Source of the DNA: Brachyhypopomus gauderio
Lineage: Eukaryota > Chordata > Actinopteri > Gymnotiformes > Hypopomidae
Length of the DNA: 64,000 bases
Assembly (NCBI RefSeq): GCF_052324685.1
Contig: NC_135212.1
Span: 10,822,438-10,886,437, forward strand
Direction: 5' to 3'
A program made the translations under genes and the position numbers. Every line of letters begins with the position of its first letter. Within the stretch, counting starts at the first letter, position 1. This document shows positions 17,895 to 25,168 of the stretch, one piece after another. Under the pieces are notes generated by a model. It did no database searches. It was not told where the DNA came from and was given only the letters and a program-made list of their open reading frames with translations.

Positions 17895-20800
17895 ATGGAG
17901 TTTGGTGAAGAGACCATGCCTGTCATGCGTCCTAAACGGCAAATACGTCAACCTCCCTGGCTTGATGACTATGAAGTGGACCGTTACATGGGCTCATCAC
18001 CTCCCACAACAGGGATGCATTCAGGTCATTCAAGTCCCCTAACCTCACAGACTCGTCCTGGTAGCCGCCAAAGTGATGCTGCTCACAGTGAGATCCCTCA
18101 GCTAGCCATCAGCTGCTTCCAGAGGAGGGATCTGACCAGCGATGACCTCCTACCTGAATACCATCACCTGCAACGCTCACACCTAGGCCCCCACTCCTCA
18201 GCGGAGTTGAGAGCCATCCAAGAGGAGAACGCTAAGCTGCTCCAAACAAGGCATTACTTTGAGTCAGGCATAGCAGAGCTCAACAGGGCACGAAGCGAGA
18301 TCAAAGAGCTAATAGAGGTGGCACGCTCACTGAGAACAGAGATTGGGCAGTCCAATGCCCCCGCATCGAACTACCCCACGCACCATCCCCCTCCACGCAG
18401 TACTGCAGACCCAAGTTGTTCCCTCGCGGTACAGCCTAGGGCGGAAGAGGAGGAAGAGGAAACATGGCCCGACCCTCCAGTGTGGTGCAAGCCTGAGGAG
18501 GAACTGAATGAAGGTGTATACAACCTAAAGTTTGAGGCACCAAAGCAAGGCTACAGCCAACCCTCCTATGCCTCACTAGAACCTGCGTACACGCCTTACA
18601 AACCTCCACCTCCAGTGCGGTCTCACCCCTCACCTTCCAAGTCTGTGCTTCGTAGAAGGGTACCAGCCTACTACGCACAGGCAGAGTACCCCCAACAGCT
18701 GCCTCAACCTCCTGTATCACACTCACAACCAATCGCTCATCCTGCTCCAGCCTATGCCAGGACATGGCCCGCAGTGCCTAACTTAGTCTACCCTCCAGCA
18801 TCATCCTACAGAGTGAGACCTGCAGCACCTACACCTTACCTACCACCGCATCCCTCAGTGCCTGAAGAACATTATAGGGGTCCGAAACCCACTATCCCCA
18901 AGTTTGCTCGCCCAGATCCTAGTGACTTTGCTCGGCTACGCATAGCTCTTGGAAACCTGCTTCCATCTAATGCTACAGAACTCTTTAAGTACCAAATACT
19001 TGTAGACCACCTGAAGCTAGATGAAGCTAAGCTCATCGCTGATGCCTACCTGAACTCACCAACACCTTACTCTGACACAATGGCTGCTTTATATGATAAA
19101 TTCGGCCAACCCCATCAGCTTGCCCTTAGAAGGATACGGAGTGTCCTGGGGGGTCCGGAAGTCAAGCGCGGTGACATACCCGCCTTCGAGGCGTTCTCCC
19201 TCCAGATCCAATCGCTCGTGGGCCTATTGCAGAACGTAGGACCCGAAGGGGAGATTGAACTCCACTGCGGCTCACATGTAGCCAACCTTCTTGGTAAGCT
19301 CCCTCCTGAACTACGAGCCAACTTTCGCCGATATCAGTTAAAGCACTCCAGAACCGCCCACACGTTGTACAACCTGTCAGAGTGGCTCCGCCATGAGTCA
19401 TGGTGTCAAGGCACAGACGAGCTAGTCCCCGAGAAATGCAGTAAAGAGAAGCAGAACACAAAGAGTGATAGCCGTCAGGCAAAGAAGACCGTGTCAGTCC
19501 TGCATGGTGCGGGTGAGGTCCTACAGTCCACCTCCCAGTCACCTGTGCAGAAGAAACCAAAGAAGAAGGCCTACTGTGCCTACTGTGAGAGTACTGAGCA
19601 CTACCTCAGTCAGTGCATTGATGTTGCCAAGCTCTCCAAGGATCAACTAAGAGAGTGGATCCAAGTCAACAAACGCTGTTGGCGCTGTGCCCGAGCCCAC
19701 CAGGCAGCACAGTGCACACTCAAGAAACCCTGCAACCTCTGCCAAGGGAAGCATCTCCTCGCCCTCCACGAAATAAACATGAGGACAGACAAGGCTCGGA
19801 GAGATGTAACAGCTAAAGAAAGTAGCGCCAGTCCTGCCTCTGACACACTCTACCTGGACAGACCTGGCGCAAGCAACCGTGCACTGCTGAAGGTTGTGCC
19901 TGTGCTTGTGCACTGTGGTGGAAGGACCTTCGACACCTTCGCGATCCTCGATGACGGGTCTGAGAGGACAATGCTGTTGCCCTCCGCAGCTAAGTCCCTC
20001 GCCATACGGGGAACTCCTGAAGCCCTACCACTACGCACAGTCCGTCAGGATATCCAGGTACTCCACGGACACACAGTTTCATTCTGCGTCTCTCCTGCTG
20101 CCACACCTCAGGTCAGCTACAAGATAGATGGTGCCTTCACAGCAAGCCGTCTCACCTTAGCTCAATACACCTACCCTATTGAGCATCTTCAGCACAAATT
20201 CAGACACCTGCGTGGCATTCCCCTACCTGCATTCCAGGGAGCCAAGCCATGCCTCCTGATTGGCTCTGACCAGCCTCACCTAATAACCCCTGTCGAACCT
20301 GTAAGACTTGGACCGCCCGGTAGCCCGGCAGCTGTTCGTACTCGCCTGGGATGGACTCTTCAAGGCCCTGTCCAACTCATGGGGCGGCCATCACACTCCA
20401 CAGAGTGCCTGTTCATCTCTGCCACCCCACCGCCAGAAGAGCTCTTCAAGCACATCCAACGGCTCTGGCAAGTGGACACCCTGCCTCATCAGCGAGAAAG
20501 GGAAGTAACCAGGTCAAAGCAGGACAAGCAGGCAATCGCTCTGCTTGAAGCTCAGACCGTCCGTGTCAAAGTGGAAGGAGTCTACCGGTATGCTACTCCC
20601 CTGCTGCGCCATACATGTATGCCGCCACTGCATTCACCTAAAGAGTCAGTGATGCCCTTGCTGCGTAGCACAGAGAGGCGCCTCCTCAGAGACCCCCAGC
20701 AGGCAGATGCATACAAGGTAGAAATGAACAAGCTCATTGAAGCCGGTGTGGTGAAGGAGGTCAGCGAGGAGAGTTCCTCAAAGGAAAGCTGGTATATCCC

Positions 20801-23792
20801 TCATCACCTTGTGAGCCACAACGGGAAGAACCGCCTGGTCTTCAACTGTTCACACCAATACCAGGGACAGACGCTCAACCAATATCTCCTGCCTGGCCCC
20901 ACCCTTGGCGCCTCCCTTCTGGGCGTCCTTATGAGGTTCCGTGAACACCCTGTGGCAGTCAGTGGAGACATCAAGGGGATGTTTCACCAGGTCCGCCTCC
21001 TCCCTGATGATAGTCACCTCTTAAGATTCCTGTGGCGTGATCTGAAAGTCAGTGAGCCTCCTAAAACCTTTGAGTGGCAAGTCCTACCATTTGGTACTAC
21101 CTGCAGCCCCTGCTGCGCTGTGTACGCACTCCAACGCCACATAATTGATCACACCAAGCCTGATGACAGCCTGAGGTTCTCCGTGGAGAACTGTTTTTAT
21201 GTGGACAACTGCCTACAGAGTGTACGCTCAACAGATGAAGCCAAGCTGCTGGTGAACCGACTCCAGGAACTGCTGGCCTCTGCAGGCTTCCAGCTGCGAC
21301 AGTGGGCCTGCAATGACCCCAGCGTACTGAGCCACCTACCTCAAGAAGCCAGATCAGAAAGCCTCGACCTGTGGCTAGCAGAGGATAAGTCCAACCCGCT
21401 GGAGTCCACCCTGGGCCTCAGCTGGAACTGGCAAACAGATACCTTCGGCTACAAACACAGACCAGTTGTATATGATGCCCCAACGCTGCGCAACATATAC
21501 AGAGTCGTTGCCACACAGTATGATCCCCTGGGCTACCTGTTGCCCTACTCCACCCGGGCAAAGCTCATTATCCGGCAGCTGTGGGACAAACAGCGTAGCT
21601 GGGATGACTCCAACCTGCCAACTGACCTCCTGCAATCCTGGTCCACCTGGGAAAGTGAACTCAAGTTCCTACCCCACATCGCCTTTCCTCGTCCTTATGC
21701 GCCAGCCGAAGCCAGCCTAGAGGCTGCCGCACGAGAACTGCACATCTTCGCAGACGCCTCAGAGCAAGCTTATGGTGCGGTGGCCTACATGAGGACTGAG
21801 AATGCTGATGGCCATGTGGACCTGTCGTTCCTTCTTGCCCGCTCTCGAGTAGCGCCGAAGCGCATGCAGTCTATCCCACGCCTGGAGCTGTGTGCTGCTC
21901 TGGTTGCAGCCCAGCTAGCTCGTGTCTTTGAGCGAGAGCTCACCTTGCAAGTGTCCCGTACCGTATTATGGTCCGACTCCACTACAGTACTAACCTGGCT
22001 ACACTCTGAATCTTGTCGCTATAAAGTCTTTGTAGGGGCAAGAGTAGCTGAAATTCAAGAGTTAACGGAGTACTGCTCCTGGCGTTATGTCGACTCGGCA
22101 AATAACCCTGCCGATGACCTGACTAGGGGAAAATCCCTAGAAGCCCTTGTGGAGCCCAATCGTTGGTCTCAAGGACCTCCGTTCCTGCTCCAGGGCCCAG
22201 ACACATGGCCAGAGCAGCCTAGTGCAGAGCCACCTGAGGACAAGACAGAGCTGCGCAAGTCTGCATTCTGTGGAGTGGCAGTCACCTCTCCCATGACTCA
22301 AGCATCTGATGAAGTATATAGCACCTGGCAAGAGCTTATGGATGTTACTGCATGTGAACTCCAACAGAACCCCAGCAGCCCCACCCCTACTGCTGAGGAG
22401 TATCGCCAGGCAGAGGTGATCATTCTTCAGCGAGCTCAACAGCAGTCATTCCCTGATGATTACCGACTACTATCTGCCGGGAAACCTGTCTTGTCTGGTA
22501 GCCGCCTCATTACCCTGGCTCCCGAGATGGACAAGTCCACAGCTCTCATTAGAGTTGGCGGACGACTCAGGAGACTGGAAGGGCAAAGCGACACGACCTT
22601 GCACCCTGTTGTCCTGGATGCCTCCCACCCAGTTACACGCCTGCTCATCCAGAAGTACGATGGAGACCTACATCATCCTGGTCCCGAACGCGTCTTTGCA
22701 GAGCTGCGGCGGTCGTATTGGGTGATACATGGAAGAGAGGCGATCCGGAGACACCAGCGAACCTGTGTGGAGTGTCAACGCTGGAGAGCTCAGCCAGCCA
22801 TCCCGAAAATGGCTGATCTTCCCGCCGCCCGTTTACGACTACACAAGCCTGCGTTTCATTCCACGGGTGTGGATTGCTTCGGCCCCATGACTGTGAAGGT
22901 GGGTAGGCGCCACGAGAAACGCTGGGGGATCATCTTCAAGTGTTTAACTACCAGAGCAGTATACTTGGATCTCCTGAACACTATGGACGCTGATGCCTAT
23001 CTCATGGCTTTAAGGCGCTTCATTGCGCGGAGAGGCACTCCAGCTGAACTATGGTCCGACCAAGGGACTAATTTCAAAGGAGGTGAAAGGGAGCTTAAGG
23101 AAGCCTTTGCCAGTATGGCACCCACCTTGCAGAGGCAACTAGCTCGCCAGAGAATCAAGTTTCACTTTAACCCCCCCGCTGCCCCACACTTCGGGGGTGT
23201 GTGGGAAAGAGAAGTGCGTTCGGTCAAATCTGCACTTTATACCTGTGTAGGGTCTCAACCCATCCCCGAAGAGGTGCTCCTTACCGTGCTCCTGGAGGTT
23301 GAGGCCATCCTCAATGCCAAACCACTGGGTTACGTGTCTGCTGACATTGCAGATATCGATCCGGTAACTCCAAACAGCCTCCTCATGGGGCGGCCTGATG
23401 GATCACTTCCCCAAGTGGTCTACCCCGAGTCCGAGATCCTGAGTCGTCGGAGATGGCGGCACTCGCAGATCCTGGCGGACCACTTCTGGTCCCGATTCAT
23501 CAGAGACTACCTCCCCAGCATGCAGACCAGACGGAAATGGCACTCCTCTTCTCCCGAGCTCCTGGATAATGCTGTGGTCATGATGGTTGATCCTCAGCTT
23601 CCCCGGGCCTCGTGGCCCATTGGCCGTGTGACCCAGGTTTATCGCAGCGATGACGGCTACATCAGGTCCGCTGATGTACTCATCAATGGACACACCTACA
23701 CCCGACCGGTGGCCCGGTTGGTGATGTTGCCAGCCCTTCCACCTGGGGAGGACGATACTTCGCCAACCACTGACTTTACGGTTCCTGACTGA
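17895..23792 (+). CDS. BEL/Pao gag-pol polyprotein, intact, 1965 aa
   Basis: One uninterrupted frame starts 14 bases after the primer-binding site. The N-terminal third is proline-rich with a short coiled-coil-like stretch (about 110-150) and a capsid-like region (about 335-460, GPKPTIPKFARPDPSDFARL...). A Cys-rich nucleic-acid-binding region follows (about 560-625, CAYCESTEHYLSQC, CWRCARAHQAAQC, CNLC). The aspartic protease has AILDDGSERT (about 682), preceding the reverse transcriptase with GDIKGMFHQV (about 1024) and FYVDNCLQS (about 1101). The second catalytic Asp of the usual YVDD box is Asn here (YVDN), a variant I believe is common in this group. RNase H starts at FADASEQAYG (about 1284). 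The integrase has an HHCC finger (HHPG...CVECQRW, about 1592-1630) and a catalytic core with GVDCFG, WSDQGTN and an APHFGGVWE block (about 1658-1770), followed by a C-terminal DUF5641-like module (RRRWRHSQILADHFWSRF). No env gene is present. The protein drives retrotransposition, not host function. Confidence 0.95.
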   Translation: MEFGEETMPVMRPKRQIRQPPWLDDYEVDRYMGSSPPTTGMHSGHSSPLTSQTRPGSRQSDAAHSEIPQLAISCFQRRDLTSDDLLPEYHHLQRSHLGPHSSAELRAIQEENAKLLQTRHYFESGIAELNRARSEIKELIEVARSLRTEIGQSNAPASNYPTHHPPPRSTADPSCSLAVQPRAEEEEEETWPDPPVWCKPEEELNEGVYNLKFEAPKQGYSQPSYASLEPAYTPYKPPPPVRSHPSPSKSVLRRRVPAYYAQAEYPQQLPQPPVSHSQPIAHPAPAYARTWPAVPNLVYPPASSYRVRPAAPTPYLPPHPSVPEEHYRGPKPTIPKFARPDPSDFARLRIALGNLLPSNATELFKYQILVDHLKLDEAKLIADAYLNSPTPYSDTMAALYDKFGQPHQLALRRIRSVLGGPEVKRGDIPAFEAFSLQIQSLVGLLQNVGPEGEIELHCGSHVANLLGKLPPELRANFRRYQLKHSRTAHTLYNLSEWLRHESWCQGTDELVPEKCSKEKQNTKSDSRQAKKTVSVLHGAGEVLQSTSQSPVQKKPKKKAYCAYCESTEHYLSQCIDVAKLSKDQLREWIQVNKRCWRCARAHQAAQCTLKKPCNLCQGKHLLALHEINMRTDKARRDVTAKESSASPASDTLYLDRPGASNRALLKVVPVLVHCGGRTFDTFAILDDGSERTMLLPSAAKSLAIRGTPEALPLRTVRQDIQVLHGHTVSFCVSPAATPQVSYKIDGAFTASRLTLAQYTYPIEHLQHKFRHLRGIPLPAFQGAKPCLLIGSDQPHLITPVEPVRLGPPGSPAAVRTRLGWTLQGPVQLMGRPSHSTECLFISATPPPEELFKHIQRLWQVDTLPHQREREVTRSKQDKQAIALLEAQTVRVKVEGVYRYATPLLRHTCMPPLHSPKESVMPLLRSTERRLLRDPQQADAYKVEMNKLIEAGVVKEVSEESSSKESWYIPHHLVSHNGKNRLVFNCSHQYQGQTLNQYLLPGPTLGASLLGVLMRFREHPVAVSGDIKGMFHQVRLLPDDSHLLRFLWRDLKVSEPPKTFEWQVLPFGTTCSPCCAVYALQRHIIDHTKPDDSLRFSVENCFYVDNCLQSVRSTDEAKLLVNRLQELLASAGFQLRQWACNDPSVLSHLPQEARSESLDLWLAEDKSNPLESTLGLSWNWQTDTFGYKHRPVVYDAPTLRNIYRVVATQYDPLGYLLPYSTRAKLIIRQLWDKQRSWDDSNLPTDLLQSWSTWESELKFLPHIAFPRPYAPAEASLEAAARELHIFADASEQAYGAVAYMRTENADGHVDLSFLLARSRVAPKRMQSIPRLELCAALVAAQLARVFERELTLQVSRTVLWSDSTTVLTWLHSESCRYKVFVGARVAEIQELTEYCSWRYVDSANNPADDLTRGKSLEALVEPNRWSQGPPFLLQGPDTWPEQPSAEPPEDKTELRKSAFCGVAVTSPMTQASDEVYSTWQELMDVTACELQQNPSSPTPTAEEYRQAEVIILQRAQQQSFPDDYRLLSAGKPVLSGSRLITLAPEMDKSTALIRVGGRLRRLEGQSDTTLHPVVLDASHPVTRLLIQKYDGDLHHPGPERVFAELRRSYWVIHGREAIRRHQRTCVECQRWRAQPAIPKMADLPAARLRLHKPAFHSTGVDCFGPMTVKVGRRHEKRWGIIFKCLTTRAVYLDLLNTMDADAYLMALRRFIARRGTPAELWSDQGTNFKGGERELKEAFASMAPTLQRQLARQRIKFHFNPPAAPHFGGVWEREVRSVKSALYTCVGSQPIPEEVLLTVLLEVEAILNAKPLGYVSADIADIDPVTPNSLLMGRPDGSLPQVVYPESEILSRRRWRHSQILADHFWSRFIRDYLPSMQTRRKWHSSSPELLDNAVVMMVDPQLPRASWPIGRVTQVYRSDDGYIRSADVLINGHTYTRPVARLVMLPALPPGEDDTSPTTDFTVPD

Positions 23793-23828
23793 TTGTCCCT
23801 TTATAGTTAACAAACGTGCTTTGCAAAT

Positions 23829-23839
23829 TTGGGGGCGGC
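23829..23839 (+). promoter_or_regulatory. polypurine tract of the BEL element
   Basis: The tract ttgggggcggc directly abuts the 3' LTR; G-rich tracts at this position prime plus-strand cDNA synthesis. Confidence 0.7.
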
Positions 23840-24301
23840 TGTACAAAAGGCCGGGACTCTTATTGTAGGATTTCTTGATGTTGCGTATTGTTTCCTGTTT
23901 CATCAGCCTGTATTAGAAACGAAGCGATCCTTTCGTTGGGCACGCTCAGAGTTCAATTCTGAAGCTTTCCTTTAAGTGAAGTTCATTTTAGTTATTTAGT
24001 TAATGGTGGTGGCATTTCTTCACAGTCAATGATGAGAAACTGTGTGTGTGTGTGTGTGAAATGTCAACTCATCTCGCTTCCTGTGAATGTGAATTCACAA
24101 CGTCAGTCTATGGGTACAAAGCTGTGGATATGAATCAGTGTGGATGTTAATGCTACCGGTTTCAATATTGAGTCAGAATACAATTCATTAACCAAGCCCA
24201 TTGTCTCCTCATCATTCCTCTACCTGGCATTCTGACCGATGCCCCATGTTGGATGACGCCTAACACCTAAACGAACTAGCTATCATTATATCTCCCCAAC
24301 A
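23840..24301 (+). repeat. BEL 3' LTR
   Basis: 462 bp, matching the 5' LTR except for one base seen by eye. Confidence 0.95.
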
Positions 24302-24820
24302 CTCCCCTTAGGTGATCTTATTCAACGTTTTAACATTTCCTTTCATTTTTATGCTGATGACACACAGATATATCTATCTGTTAAACAAAAGGACATTAGT
24401 AGATTGACAAACCTTACCAATTGTCTGACAGCCCTAAAATTGTGGATGTCTCAAAACTTTCTCAAATTTAATGATGGAAAGATGGAGGTGCTAATTGTGG
24501 GCTCTGAGAGCATGTGTAATAAGGTGCAGTCAGCTCTGGACAGTGTTGATTTGAAGGCCAAGCCTTGTGTGAGGAATATCGATGTGACTTTTGACTCCCA
24601 ACTGAGTTTCTCTCCACACATTAGAAAGGTTCTTCAATCCTGCTTTCTTGAGCTCAGGAAGATCAGTAAAATCAGGAATTTATTGCCCTCCTCTGACATT
24701 GAAAAAATAATTCTTGCATTTGTCTGCACCCGCTTGGATTATTGCAATGCTTTATTCATGTGCTTGAATCAGAAAGAAGTAACTCGTCTACAGCGTGTTC
24801 AAAACTCTGCGGCTCGTCTT
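24302..24820 (+). pseudogene. L2-type LINE, central RT fragment
   Basis: This continues the LINE after the BEL element. The plus strand reads LGDLIQRFNISFHFYADDTQ with the catalytic YADD box of reverse transcriptase, then LTALKLWMSQNFLKFNDGKM and, further on, FVCTRLDYCNALFMCLNQKE and RLQRVQNSAARLV. Compared with an intact L2, the stretch between the linker (17390) and the YADD box, about 200-250 codons of RT, is absent from both sides of the BEL insertion. Confidence 0.85.
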
Positions 24821-24828
24821 GTCACAAG

Positions 24829-24988
24829 CATGGACGTAATTTTGATTTCAAAAGTGGGGGGGACATGGATTCATCGCTATTTAAATATTTGGTTTTAACT
24901 GTAAAAACTGGGGGGGGGACCAAAGCCGGCTTTTGAAAAAGTGGGGGGGACATGTCCCCCCCGTCCCCCCCCCAAAATTACGTCCGTG
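24829..24988 (+). mobile_element. hAT-type MITE, copy 2 (160 bp, perfect 8-bp TSD)
   Basis: The ends are catggacgtaattttgattt and aaaattacgtccgtg. Perfect 8-bp direct repeats gtcacaag flank it at 24821-24828 and 24989-24996. It matches copy 1 (5672-5832) along its whole length in opposite orientation, with differences mainly in G/C tract lengths. It sits in the LINE reading frame between NSAARLV and KRREHITPVLASLHW, so removal of element plus one duplication restores LINE continuity. Confidence 0.92.
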
Positions 24989-24996
24989 GTCACAAG

Positions 24997-25168
24997 AACA
25001 AAGCGTAGGGAACATATCACACCAGTACTGGCATCTTTACACTGGTTACCTGTTAGATACAGAATTGATTTTAAGATTTTAATGATTACTTATCAGGCTG
25101 TTCAAAACGAGGCCCCAGCATACATAAATTAGCTCCTGCATCCTATTCATAGTAAGAGAACTTTAAGG
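24997..25168 (+). pseudogene. L2-type LINE, C-terminal fragment
   Basis: Reads REHITPVLASLHWLPVRYRI and DFKILMITYQAVQNEAPAYI, the conserved C-terminal region of L2 RT proteins. It ends at the LTR insertion at 25169; the target duplication taagg is at 25164-25168. Confidence 0.85.

Larger units (their letters stand above)
17401..24301 (+). mobile_element. complete BEL/Pao LTR retrotransposon (6.9 kb)
   Basis: Two 462-bp LTRs (17401-17862 and 23840-24301), both starting TGTACA and ending CCAACA, flank a single gag-pol ORF. By eye they differ at one site (c in gcccatcgtc, t in gcccattgtc), so the insertion is very recent. A primer-binding site follows the 5' LTR and a G-rich polypurine tract precedes the 3' LTR. 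The flanking bases (ttaaac on the left, ctcccc on the right) do not form the 5-bp duplication expected for this group. The element lies inside an L2 LINE in the same orientation. Confidence 0.95.

Noticed and set aside
18436..23903. Antisense and shifted open frames across the BEL element
   Set aside because: They overlap the 1,965-codon gag-pol frame, show no domains, and are shadows of it.
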